Below, piece by piece: positions 1-11,898 of a stretch of DNA of 64,000 bases. The position numbers were made by a program, and so were the translations under genes. How positions within the stretch are numbered: the stretch's first letter is position 1; every line of letters begins with the position of its first letter. The notes under the pieces were generated by a model. It searched no databases. It worked only from the letters and a program-made list of their open reading frames with translations, and was not told the origin of the DNA. The stretch is from contig CAIIXF020000008.1 of NCBI GenBank assembly GCA_903813345.2, positions 3,791,341 to 3,855,340 on the forward strand, written 5' to 3'. The DNA is from Owenia fusiformis. Taxonomy: Eukaryota; Annelida; Polychaeta; Sabellida; Oweniidae.

Positions 1-719
1 GATTTATTTTTCACATGTTAATTAATACAAATCGCTTACTGTCAATTTGATCATGAAATTTACATTGAATAAACTGGAAAAATAATCTAAGCAATCAAAC
101 TGTAAAATGTATTACAGATTGTGAGCTGATATATGATTAAATGACGCTGTTATCTTAATGTATTATGTAGTATTGCTTTTTAATGATAGTATAGTACATT
201 GCTTTTATACTCATTTAGATTCCAAATTGTAATTGAAACATTGAAATTTACCAAAAATGCTTCAAATAACTCATTTATCATATTGAATTGTTTAATGTCT
301 GAAAAAGTAGATGGGTCTCTCTTGACCTTAAAAAGAAGTCATTCCTACAGGTTTTCAAAGATTTATGGCTTGAATTAGTTAAGAGCATATAGGATGAAGT
401 CATGTAGCAAGATCATTCAAAAGCATGATTTTGGCTCATTCGTCATAATCGAGGTAACTTGTATATACAGTACAGTAAAATTAACAAATTCACACACTCT
501 GATAATTCATTGCAACAAAAGTCTGTAAAATATGAGAACGATTTATTCCGTATTTCAAAGGTCATATATAGCTTTGAGAGCTGACAAAAACCAATCATGA
601 TATAATTGCCCTTCGTGAGTCTAGCCGGATATACCCTGCATGAAAAGACAGTAGGATATTTTTAACAAAATACAGACTATAATTCATTGATACTTGAGTC
701 TTGCACCAAGTGTAATTGA

Positions 720-795
720 ACAGGAGTAACTTTGTCTTGAGGCACTGAAAAGTGTTCCACTTCTAGAGGTGTTTCACTTTACAGGTTTCACTGTA
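720..795. repeat. Partial copy of TACAGTAAAACCTGT MITE family
   Basis: Only the right half is recognisable: an AAAGTGTTCCAC...GGTGTTTCAC core followed by the terminal inverted repeat ACAGGTTTCACTGTA. The left terminus is lost. Confidence 0.55.
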
Positions 796-1309
796 CATAT
801 GTGCCTTCTATATATAACTATGTAACAGTCATGGTTAAAATTAATTTCATCCATTGATAGCTTTCAGTTGATTCGTCTCTCTTTAAATCATTCCCCTCGT
901 GGTTCTATCGGAAATTACCATTTTTGTCAAATGTGAAGATGTAAAAAGTTGATTTGACTTTGAAGCCAATCAGATTAGAATTGAGAAAAGAGGGGAATAG
1001 TCAGATTTTCTAATAAATCTCTTGTGTAACTTTACAGGTTATTGCCCTGGAAAGATCAATTTCATACACAGCCTTTCCTGATGATGAGCAATCGTGGTAT
1101 ATGATAGCAATTTCAAGATCAGAGCTTGTCTAATGTGAGAAAAGAGATACAATATAGAATGAATGATGATATCAGTATGCAAGCACACTAGCACAGGGCA
1201 AACCTGTATAGTAAAAAGGTATCGGGGCTCTATCGGAGCCATTAAGTAGCAATCAACATTTTCATCAAAGAAAGATGTTTCATCTAGATCATCAAAAACA
1301 GTTGCATAT

Positions 1310-1375
1310 AACAAAGTTGAAACCAAGGAAAAGTGTTCACATTGAGAAGTGTTCGAACATACAGGTTTCGCTGTA
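1310..1375. repeat. Partial copy of TACAGTAAAACCTGT MITE family
   Basis: Right half only: AAAGTGTTCACATTGAGAAG core, GTGTTCGAACA, then the terminus ACAGGTTTCGCTGTA. Same layout as the copy at 720-795. Confidence 0.55.
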
Positions 1376-2530
1376 CCAGTATATGAAGTGATTGAAGATT
1401 TCAACAAAGCTTCCTCAAACAAGTTGGTTACCATGCTCATAGATAAAACCACTATTGTATTAATACTGATAACAGCTTGTTAAGGTGACCCAGAGTATAC
1501 ATTTCTCTAATTGGACATTTTCCTGGAAAGTAAATTTTACTCTGATCCATGGGATAATTATGTTACACACTGAGATATTTTGCAAGCCCTGGGAGGGTAA
1601 TAACATTCCTCTTGATTGGGTATCAGTTCCTTAATTCTGAGAATTGATACAAAGTTTTTGTGAACAAGTGAAAGTTTTATAGCAAAGTTTCCCCTGATAT
1701 ATGTAAGAACTGACACAATCTTTATAAATTAAAGATTCTGTTGTAATTATAAAAGTTTAAAAGCCATTAACATGCACCATCCACAAAAACGTTGAATACT
1801 ATAACAAATAATGTCATTTCATACATTATTTGTGTGGATGCCAAATGCTAATGATGCAAATATAACAAAAATGGTAGCAGGCCGTCCAACTGTCCCGCAA
1901 TTTGCGTATTTGTCACATATTTGCTGAAGAAATTTAAGTCACGCCTGTGTTTTGTGTGACAGGATGTCAAGCAAATACGCATTTTTTCAAATCATTGTCA
2001 AGCAAAAATGTTTCAGTTCATGCCAAAAATATGAACGCTGAAAAAAATGAATGCTAAAATAATAGAACACAAGAACCAAGGTGTCCAAAATTTGGACTAC
2101 GGTGTTCTAATTTGGACCAAGGTGTTCACAATTTGAAGGAAGGTGCTCAACATTTGTAAGTCACTCATTTTAGGTGTTCTCAGGTTGACAGGCCTGTGGT
2201 AGCTATTAAAACAATATCAACACTTATTGATGGTGACATAATAATGCTTGGGTGGGGGTTTCATGGTATCTAAGAATTAGCACATACATGTATATCCACA
2301 TGGATGACCTTATATCTAGACTTGTTAATTTGAAAAGAAAAAGCCGTATAACATCACCTCGATTGTTCTGATGACAAACCATACATACTTATTTCTCCAG
2401 AGAGTCATAAAAAGAATGAATAGCGGAATTGCCCTGAAACTGATGCTCCACTGTTACAATTAAAAACAATAGGAAATTACACCAAAGGGTCTCCAAAAGA
2501 TTATACTTCAAAGGCAGAAATGAAATATTG

Positions 2531-2765
2531 CATTAAGGCAAATTACAATGCATCTAGGCAAATTACAATGCATCTAGGCAAATTACAATGCATTCAGACA
2601 AATTACAAAGCATATACAGACAAATTATAATGCATTCAGACAAATTACAAAGCATAAAGACAAATTATAATGCATTCAGACAAATTATAATGCATTCAGA
2701 CAAATAACAATGCATCTTTGCTAATTACATTACATCTAGGCAAATACAATGCATTTTGGCATATT
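2531..2765. repeat. 20-bp tandem repeat (GCAAATTACAATGCATCTAG)
   Basis: About ten head-to-tail copies of a unit close to 20 bp, with variants such as AGACAAATTATAATGCATTC. The first three copies are nearly perfect and the rest decay to the right. No coding sense; intronic minisatellite. Confidence 0.85.
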
Positions 2766-3830
2766 ATTAATGCCTTTTGACAAATCAAAATGTATCTTTA
2801 GATATTATACTGAACATTAAGCAATCCTTCGAACAAGACCAAGGCAAGTTCTATCATTTACTGCCTTTTACTCTTAAAACCTTTGTGCACTCTCATTCAA
2901 ACAAGAGCTCTCTATCAAGTCCCCAATAGAATGACTTATCAGCTGTAATGAGACTTAACTTGATTATTTAACTGTCTCAGAGCCAACTTAAATAGAGGCA
3001 TCTTGCAACACAGTGACTGTTTACATTGCTCTTTCCGAGAATGAAACAATTATGATAAATATTTGAATCAGATAAACAAAATTTTAGCCAAAAATACAAC
3101 TAAGGAATTAATTTTTTAAAAATGAAAATAAGCACTGGTTATTAATGTTTAAAATGTTGCAATAGAGTAAGGGTGTCTGAGATGAAGGAGGTTTGGTTTG
3201 ATCATCACATTGTTACAACCCTAAGCTAATTACACTGAGGTTTATGACATTAGTGGCGCAGATCGAAACACTTTGGGATGTTGGCTCCATCCTTTTCAAT
3301 TGCTTTGTCTGCCTACTTCTACAGGCGATTAACTTCTTAGTTTCATTTTCATTTATCCCAAGTTGGTAATACATGCAGGATTTAAGCACAAGGATCCATT
3401 CTTTATGTGGTGAATAATGCATGGAGTTTATTATGTTCAGTTTAACTAACTTTATTGAATAATGCTCATTCCTCTCTATTCCACTCTATTTTCTATTTTG
3501 AAACATGATCAAAATGGCATCTCTCAATGGCACTAGAATAGATGGTGGAACTGTACGAAAAGAAAAGCTAAGCCCAAATCTGTTCCAGTGCCTGTAATAT
3601 TTCTAATAATGACCTGGATCATATAGTTGGTTTGGTCTACAATCTGCAGAAAACCAGCAATCATGCTAAGCAGTGACCATGAAACGTCAAAACTAATGTT
3701 CAGATTAGATTAATAGAAATGTACTTTTTTGACTATAAAAATAATTGCCTGAGCCTTAATTATTATGATCGTACCTTATATATTATGGCAAATCTTTTTT
3801 TAATTGTGGCAAATCTTGTTTTAGACATAC

Positions 3831-3929
3831 AGGGCTCATCCCTGAGTTTATCCCTAAGGAAATAGTCCCTTAGGGAAACACATATTTCCCTCGGGATAAA
3901 TTTAGTATTCAGAACCTCCCAGTATGTAA
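3831..3929. repeat. Short palindromic element, same family as 39756-39892
   Basis: About 99 bp of imperfect inverted repeat. An inner palindrome, CCCTAAGG...CCTTAGGG, is followed by CCCTCGGGATAAATTTA pairing with TTTATCCC. The right edge AACCTCCCAGTATGTAA matches, inverted, the TTATGTACTGGGAGGTTTT end of the element at 39756-39892, so the two look related. This copy is shorter and more decayed. Confidence 0.5.
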
Positions 3930-4808
3930 CACTTGTATACCCTCCCCTCCTTTGGTAGTTCCTCTTACCTTATCAATTTCTCTAAAGTACAAGTACAATG
4001 CAATTAACCTTCAACCAAATATGAGCAAACCTGAATGCATCTGTCAACATCAATGATTAAAGATATACTAGGATATAATCCCTTCTAATAAAAGATAGCT
4101 TCTTTATATGCCTGGATTCATAGAAGTTACCAGAAATTCATAGATTTATCAACTTAGCTTATTTTATTTTTTATTTAATTTAAAAAATTAAGGAGGGCAG
4201 TTTTTTCATATCTTGAGACCATTTAAGGACAGATATAGCACAAATCATTTATTTGATTGAAATAAAAGGTAGTTGTTCTTTGAAATCTGGTAGCAAAAGC
4301 TTTGTTGGCAATGTGAGTTTCAAGCCCCAAAATATTATCGAATTTAGACCGAAATATGAACAATTTTGCACATGTATGTTCAGTACAACGTAACTTTACC
4401 ATGAAACCTAGAGATAATTAAAATTATTTTTTCAAGATGCAAAATTGAACTTTTGTTATCAACTTTTAAATCAGTTCAATGAATGGAAAGAAATGTCTAC
4501 TATAACAAGTTCTACTGTATATGTATTGTTGGCACCCAATCTAGTGATTTTCTGGGAAATAAGTGCATTGGAATTTGATTTTCTTGGATTAGAGTACTTG
4601 GCAAAATGTCAGAAATGTCAATAACTCTTAGAAAAATATCAACTAACTGTATAATACAACAACCCATATATTCTCAGTATATAGTATGGGGAATCTATTT
4701 ATTGACATCATGTACTTAATCAAATGTACATATCTCAATTTGATACAGACATATAACTTAGATTTAGTGATCTCTAAAGTATTTTCTTCTTCAACAAGGC
4801 CCTACATA

Positions 4809-5009
4809 CAGGGGCGTAGTGTAGCCAGCTTGCAGTCAGTGGGGGTGTGATCGCCCAAAAAATCGGTTCATTCAAAGTTCAGTCGGAGTTCAGTGATTGA
4901 GCAAGAAGCTTCAAATAAAAAGCATTTTAATGCTCTTTTCTTCGATCTCATGGTTATATTTTTACTGGTTATGGGGGGGGGGGGGGGGGTGCGATCCCCC
5001 TGGCTACAC
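4809..5009. repeat. hAT-like non-autonomous element remnant with G17 run
   Basis: Left edge CAGGGGCGTAGTGTAGCCAG is the widespread CAGGGGCGTAGCCAG-type hAT terminus. CCCCCTGGCTACAC at 4996-5009 is its inverted counterpart, but the last bases are missing. Between them lies an uninterrupted run of 17 G (4973-4989) capable of G-quadruplex formation. The 101-codon frame crossing this region (4897-5202) is fortuitous. Confidence 0.5.
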
Positions 5010-6834
5010 ATATGACATGTATATCATATTTTACCAGTTTAGGACAAAATATCTCAATATTCCTCAATTTGACCAGAGTGTAACAGAATTTCAAAAGGAT
5101 GACATATATATTTTCAGATTTTCATTACATCACCCAGTTGTTCTAATGCAGGGGAGAACACTGCATGTTAAAGTCACCTTCTTATTTATTGTGGCCCTTT
5201 AATTACACTGAACGTTTTGAAAGATCCCCTTAAATGATATTAGCATGCTAAACATAACTTAGAAATTATCGGTTTAGCATTTTATTGGTATCTAAACAAA
5301 ATAACATACCAGAATTGATCCAGGTACAGCTGACTACACCTTATAAAAAAAGATTTAATCATGAGAAAAAAAACATAAGCCTGGCAAAAAATGTTTATTT
5401 TATCTCCAGGTATAAGGAAATATTTTGAATAAATCATTTCTTGGAACATATTTTGAACTACATAATTCATAATTTCATAAAAAAGCGAATGTTATATAAC
5501 ATTTGAAAGGGTCTTAGTGATAATTAATGGTATGTTTTACAACTGAGAAATCAAACTTATCTTCTTTGCATGTACCTCCCTGAAGCCTTACAACTCCTTA
5601 ACGGTAATTGGCGATATCACAGAACTACCATATCTTCAAACAATAAATAATTTATTGTTTAGAGCAGATTTGAGAGGACAGAGCAAGGAATACAGGAGGT
5701 TAGCCATGTGGGAAGTATACTTTATGATTAGTAAATTAAAAAAAATCAAGAATTTTATCAGATTTTGTCAGAAATAAGAAGGCAACTTTGGTTGTCTTAT
5801 CTAGACTGGTTCCTTGCACGTAATTGACCGATTTCTCCAGATGTCATTTCATTCCCCTCCAAAATTAGATATACCAAATAATTGCCTTCCATCTTTATAC
5901 CTGACAGCCTCAGTCATATGAATTTTATTCCTTGCTGAAATAAATTACATTTTAAAACTTTACCATAGAATATAGATACAGAGGCAAAATATGTTATCTG
6001 TAGCAATCTGGACTACCAATTTCTACTTAACATTGAAGTGAATACTTCAAGTTCAACTGCGCTCATCATATCTCTCACCAGCATTAATCAGCACCATATC
6101 ATTTGTTTATATAGGCATATAATTTATTACACATGAAGTGAGTATCTTGATTTAAGACTAGATATAACGATATACAACTATTTTGGCCCACCCTGTATAA
6201 TCAGAGGATTTATGTGCAGGAACAGAGAGGGTTTGGAACATGATTTGATTTGATGAAATTGGGACATTCTGAAATATAAAATCATGTAATACCCTTTTCA
6301 ATAAGTTTGCTCCTTCAGAGAGCTTCATCTGATGTACTTGGCTCTGACTGGATACTCAGGAAAAAAAGTACATCTTGGATTACAAAGGTATTAAGTTTTT
6401 ACATGACTGAAAATCAAACTACTAAGCTAGTATGCTAAAAGTGCATTGCAAGTAAATCGTCAATCCCTCCCTTTAGTAATCTATTTCTGTATCAGATTGA
6501 TAAATTAAGACCACTTGGTCAAATCTTCTTTATAATAAATGAGCTATTTGGCCCTTGGAAATAAATAGAGGCAGTAATCAGCGTATACTAAGAATTACTC
6601 TATAAAATTATGAATGGTTATTATAAATCTTATCAAAATCAACTGCTTTATTAATACAATTAGATCATTAATATGAGGTCAATAATATTATTATGAATGG
6701 TCAATGGAAAATCAACCACTTTTACCATTATATCAGATCAAAACAGCCTAAAATTGTCAAATCTTAACAACAAATCCAAATCTGTGGTGTCAAACTAAAA
6801 ACAAAGACAGTTAAAATAGTAACCATTGAAATCA

Positions 6835-7290
6835 TTTGCATTATGACATCTAAAATAACAACCATTGAAATCATTGGCATTACGACATCTAAAATAAAAA
6901 ATAACATGGTTGAAGTCATTGGCATTATGACATCTAAAATAGCAACCATTGAAATCATTGGCATTATGACATCTAAAATAACAACCATTGGCATTATGAC
7001 ATCTAAAATAACATGGTTGAAGTCATTGGCATTATGACATCTAAAATAGCAACCATTGGCATTATGACATCTAAAATAACAACCATTGAAATCATTGGCA
7101 TTATGACATCTAAAATAACAACCATAGAAAGCATAAGCATTATGACATCTAAAATAACATGGTTGAAGTCATTGGCATTATGACATCTAAAATAACAATC
7201 ATTGAAATCATTGGCATTATGACATCTAAAATATCAACCATTGAAATCATTGGCATTATGCCATCTAAAATAACATGATTGAAGTCATTG
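6835..7290. repeat. 39-bp minisatellite (CATTATGACATCTAAAATAA...)
   Basis: About 13 tandem copies of a roughly 39-bp unit. Two unit variants alternate: one carries CAACCATTGAAATCATTGG and the other CATGGTTGAAGTCATTGG. Shorter units missing GAAATCATT occur near 6985 and 7055. The unit length is a multiple of 3, which explains the open frames on both strands (6764-6994 minus, 6843-7037 plus). Confidence 0.9.
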
Positions 7291-7299
7291 ATCTAAACC

Positions 7300-7460
7300 A
7301 CAGTAAAACCTTTCTACTCCAAACACCACTGCAACTGCTCAAAAGTGTTCAAATAAGCAGGTGTTCACTTCTCAAGATTCTTAAAATGTGAGTCAATCAA
7401 GTGTTCACATTAATAGGTGTTCGGATTAGAGAGATGTTTGGATAAACAGGTTTTACTGTA
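7300..7460. mobile_element. TACAGTAAAACCTGT MITE, full copy
   Basis: About 160 bp. Left end ACAGTAAAACCTTTCTACTC and right end AAACAGGTTTTACTGTA form a terminal inverted repeat. The interior repeats AAGTGTTCA/GGTGTTC motifs. Outer bases are compatible with TA target duplication, as in pogo/Tc1-mariner MITEs; the superfamily is inference from the end sequence. Confidence 0.75.
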
Positions 7461-7800
7461 TGTCTAAATTGTTTATTTAACAATAGCTAAATCTGAATTG
7501 TTTTGATGTCAAAATGAAATATAGGTGTTATTTTGATGCATCAATAGAACATGGTTTTGTTTTACTACTGCAACACATTAGCAGGCTTTATCTGCTAAGT
7601 CATTTTGTGGATCAATGATAATGATGTACAAACATACATTACTGCTGTTTACACCACCCACTCACATTATAGTTCAAAAGGAGCAGAAATATCAGTTTTC
7701 TCTGAATGGTGAGAGATGGTGGTCTATCAGTCCACATAGAACTCTTTAGAGTGAGCCCTGTAAAATGAATTTAAAATTGAAATAAATACTAATTCGACCA

Positions 7801-8119
7801 TTAACCCTTTCACGACGATAGGCTCCATATGGAGCCCTATTGTGTAATACCTTTCAGGACGATAGGCTCCTTTTGGCACCATTATTTTTATTTATATACA
7901 TCAATGAAATGACAATATCTCCAGTTCTATTCAGTATTTTTACACCAAATTTTGACAAGTTGTTCTAATGTGATAATCCTTATTGAAATTTCAGTGATAA
8001 AATTCAAGGTATAGGTCCCGAGGCATAGGTAATTTGCAGTATTCCCCTAAAAATCACTCTTACTTATCCATCACCAGGGCCAACATTTTTGTCTTATATT
8101 CACGTCAGGAAAGGGTTAA
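7801..8119. mobile_element. piggyBac-like MITE with TTAA ends
   Basis: 319 bp bounded by TTAA at 7801-7804 and 8116-8119. The termini are TTAACCCTTTCACGACG on the left and, inverted, TTAACCCTTTCCTGACG on the right (15 of 17 match). A TTAA target with CCC-starting ends is the piggyBac hallmark. Just inside the left end, ACGATAGGCTCC occurs twice (about 7815 and 7860), a subterminal repeat. No transposase. Confidence 0.8.
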
Positions 8120-9058
8120 GGAATAGAGACAGAGATTCTATGATTTATGACACAATATATCAATTGTTCTAGTTATTGTGATGTCACATATCGTATTAGA
8201 AAAATAGACATAGACTCAATATAGAAAGGCTAAAACTTATTTCCTATAGATTCAAGATTGAAATAGGTCCCCATGCAGAACCCACTCAAAAGCTGATCAA
8301 TCTGCGGAATGCTGCTAATTTTGCAAATGACAGATGCCTCCTCGCAGGGTCAATTTTTTCTACAGCGTAAACTCAAAAGTTATCCCTGAAAATTTAAAGG
8401 TGATGACAGACGGATGTGCCGTGCCTAGGCCTATAATATGGCCCCATAATATGTGGGGAGGACATAAAATATATATATATTCTTTGCAAATCAGAGATAG
8501 TTTGAGTTTAAGATTATGGACTCAAGAGTTCACTTACTTCCTGATATATTACAATACCTAGGTCTTAGTGCTAGAGAGGCACCTGGACAAGATTATAATT
8601 TCATCAAACAGTTGCACCCTCATCCTTGCATAACCAAGGTCAAGTAGACTGATTAATTTTTAGAGATGTTTAAAGAACAAGTAGTACTGGTTTATAGTAG
8701 CATCTCATCTTAGTATGTTTAGTTTAAGGATGGGGTGAAATAAGGGGCAAATAACCCATGGTCAGAGTGAATTATTTCTAGGTGAAAATTATAGAATATA
8801 ATGAAAAATATCTAAGTGTTTTGACCCACATAGGCTGAGATTGAGGTCATTAAGTGCAGTGACCCAAAAATGCTACTAAATGAGTCAGTCTTATATCAAT
8901 CTTATTTCATGGGGAGGCGGTAAAGAATCTGCACCCCATCCTTTATATATAGAACAAGTGTACATATCTTATTCCATATGTGTATTTGCTAATGTTTCTC
9001 TGGTGAGATTTTTTTTTATATCATACCATTTAATTTATTTTCTATCCAAACCGACATC

Positions 9059-9667
9059 TTAAAGGAATATTCCTTGCCAGACCCTTTCTCTCTTGATATG
9101 TAGCTATAACCATATATATAGTTTCCATATTTAGCAAAACATGGGAAAATGTTTTAATATGGTCAATATTGATCATTTAAAAATCTAGTGCTTATTTCCA
9201 GTGAGCTGCCATCTTTTAAGATTTCTTGCAGGAAGTGATGACATCAACTCTCAACTTCTATAACCTTGCCCATAACAGTATAGGAAAGTAGCACAAAATC
9301 ACTTCTAGACAAGTGATCATTACTTTCTGTGCAAAAATATTTTCAGGGCTTGTCAACTTAGAATAAAAGAAGAGATTTTCAGAAGGATTAAATAAGATAC
9401 AAAGTTGAAAAAGAATATTTAGCTGGTTTTGTAATTCTTAATAGCTCCTCACCTAATGCTATATGCAAAGTTGAGAGTCGATGACATCACTTCCTGTGTG
9501 AAATTTTAAAAGATGGCAGCTTACTGGAATTGAGCATCACATTTCTAAGTGATCAAATTTGACCATATCAAAACATTTTTGCGTGTTTTGCTAAACATGG
9601 CAAGCATAAATATGGTTATAGCTACCATATGAGGAGAGAGATGGTTTGGCAAGGAATATTCCTTTAA
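9059..9667. mobile_element. 609-bp foldback element flanked by TTAA
   Basis: TTAA at 9059-9062 and 9664-9667 enclose a long imperfect palindrome. The ends read AGGAATATTCCTTGCCA and its inverse, itself containing the 10-bp palindrome GGAATATTCC. The arms stay complementary inward for about 200 bp, including GGAAGTGATGACATCAACTC on the left against GAGTCGATGACATCACTTCC on the right, and KAAGATGGCAGC segments. The loop is roughly 150 bp. No coding capacity; non-autonomous DNA element, superfamily undetermined. Confidence 0.8.
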
Positions 9668-10249
9668 GTTTCTTTTCAGGCAAAGATAATTCCAATTAGT
9701 TCTCTCTGAAATCTAAATATGGGAAAACATAGATTTTCGTGGTGTTTCTGTACCATTGGGTATAACCAATATATTCATTTATTCTATCCTTCTCTGATTC
9801 CACTTTATTCCACTTAATTTCTCATTTAAAACATAACCACCATGACATAATTCCTACAGGAGGTCAGGCCTTAAATCTAACTGGCCATATCTTGGAGTGC
9901 TTTGGTGATATGAGCGCAGCCACATCTTGAAAACTCTTCTATACGTCTACACATAAGTGTGCAACTTTTCAAGTTAATATATATCACTTTCTTATCAATA
10001 AGTTATCTATGTTAAAACACATCTTGGGAGATGCTCTAGGTTCGTTCAAGTGCATCAAGAACTGATTCAGTTACTAAACTTGATTTTCCTGGAGAACTTT
10101 TTTCACAGTATACCCTTTAAAAGAGATTGCTTTATATATACTCTTAAAATTAGGAATCCTCTTTTGATCTAGCCTATTATCCAATCAGAATATAAGAAAA
10201 TCATGACATTTTATCTCTTTCTGACAAGTACCTTAGACACATTTCGCAT

Positions 10250-11014
10250 TAAAATTTAGTTTCCTTCAAATTTAGCATTTATAACATTCCTTATCTCTAC
10301 TGTTTTAAATTGTCAATGACTTATACGAATTTATGTTGTTTTGTTTTTCAAATCTTTCCCTTTGTGGTTTTTCACAAAATAACCATGAATCTCTCTAATT
10401 TCGCAACTGGCAAAGTAAACGGATATTAATATATTGACCTTTATGTACCATTTAAATAGTAATTAAACCAAGCGAGTAAGATCTAATAGACCTTTTTATA
10501 GCTATCATGGCGACAAAATTGTGTTTTTCATGAAATATCGATTGCTTTATTTTTCAATATCAAGAGAATTATTAATTGAAAATTGCATGCCTGTATCCAA
10601 TGTGTCACTGATCTAAACAGATTATCTTCATGCTAGCATGCCCCTAATAGGTATCAATAAATACTTAAAACAATACCTAGATACATTCATCTCTACCTTG
10701 TTTTTAGGTATGATGGTACAGAACTACCCTATTCAATCATAAGGACTAGGCATAATAAAATGAACATTTTAGTAAATTGGACAGTTAACGTCCTATTGTA
10801 TCATATTTATAAATTGGGGTGCGTTTTTTAAAATAATATGGCAAGTCACAATACCACAGATGGACCACCGCTAGGTGGCTCTGATGGCATTGTTTTCTCT
10901 AAAAATGTTATTGAAGATGTGATTGTGAAAACAACAATTTGATATGAACTATAGATCTTTTTTTATTGATAACAGCTGATATGAAATATGAAAAATTGTT
11001 CCGTTAATTCAAAT
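10250..11014. repeat. Unit A, copy 1
   Basis: 765 bp of non-repetitive AT-rich sequence, repeated at 11899-12663 and 13548-14311. It contains the palindrome CCACCGCTAGGTGG near its end (CTCF-core-like CCGCTAGGTGGC at 10868-10879). No ORF and no obvious LTR-type TG...CA ends. Confidence 0.85.
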
Positions 11015-11898
11015 CATGGTTGATTGCATTTCATGGCATTTCATTGTAAGATGTGACAATCAAATACCATGGTATTTCAATGCCATGTTCCTGACCATAA
11101 TTTACCATGGTATATCATGGTTGATGGCATTTCATTATAAGATGTGACAATCAAATACCATGGTCAAACCATGGTATTTCATTGCCATGTTCCTGACCAT
11201 CATTTACCATGGTATTACCATTGTATATCATGGTTGATGGTATTTCATTGTACAATTTGACAATCAAATGTCATGGTCATACCATGATATTTTATTGTTA
11301 TGTACCTGACCATCATTTACCATGGTATTACCATTGTATATCATGGTTGATGACATTTCATGGCATTTCATTGTACCGTGTGACAATCAATTACCATGGT
11401 CATACCATGTCGTTTCATTGCCAAAATCATAACTCTCATTTATCATGGTTTTATCATTGCATTTCATGGTTGGTGGTATTTCATGGCATTTTATTGTCAA
11501 ACCTGACCATCAAATACTATGGTCATACCATGGTATTTCATTGCCATAATCATAACTATCATTTATCATGGCATATCATTGCATTTCGTGGTTGATTGTA
11601 TTTCATAGCATTTTATTGTCAAACCTGACCATCAAGTACCATGGTTATACCATGGTTTTTCATTGCTAAAAAGAACTCTACAAGAGTCTCAAGTCTAAAT
11701 TTGGTCAGAGTTGAAATGGATCATGAAATGCAATGAAATACCACGTTTAACCATGAAATGCAATGAAATACAATGATTGATCATGAGATGCAATGAAATA
11801 CAATGGTCTTTCTTGCAATGCAGTGAAATACAATGAAAGACCATGTTCAAAAAGTATTTTTTACATGAAATATCTTTATTAATAAATGTTAATTATTA
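11015..11898. repeat. Unit B, copy 1: CATGG-rich degenerate array with an inverted tail
   Basis: Built from degenerate modules around ACCATGGTATTTCATTGCC and ATCATGGTTGATGGTATTTC spaced irregularly. From about 11715 the same motif appears in the opposite sense (CATGAAATGCAATGAAATAC), so the unit can fold back on itself. Repeated without visible change at 12664-13547. Confidence 0.85.

Larger units (their letters stand above)
2770..6830. other. Intron sequence with little structure
   Basis: Mostly unstructured AT-rich sequence. The open frames at 3213-3422 (minus) and 5282-5470 (minus) have no recognisable family features. Apart from the short hairpin at 3831-3929 and the hAT-like end at 4809-5009 I see nothing definite. 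Confidence 0.5.

Noticed and set aside
11209-11595. 128-aa ORF, duplicated at 12858-13244
   Set aside because: Reads through CATGG-rich repeat B; identity is due to the tandem duplication, not selection on a protein.
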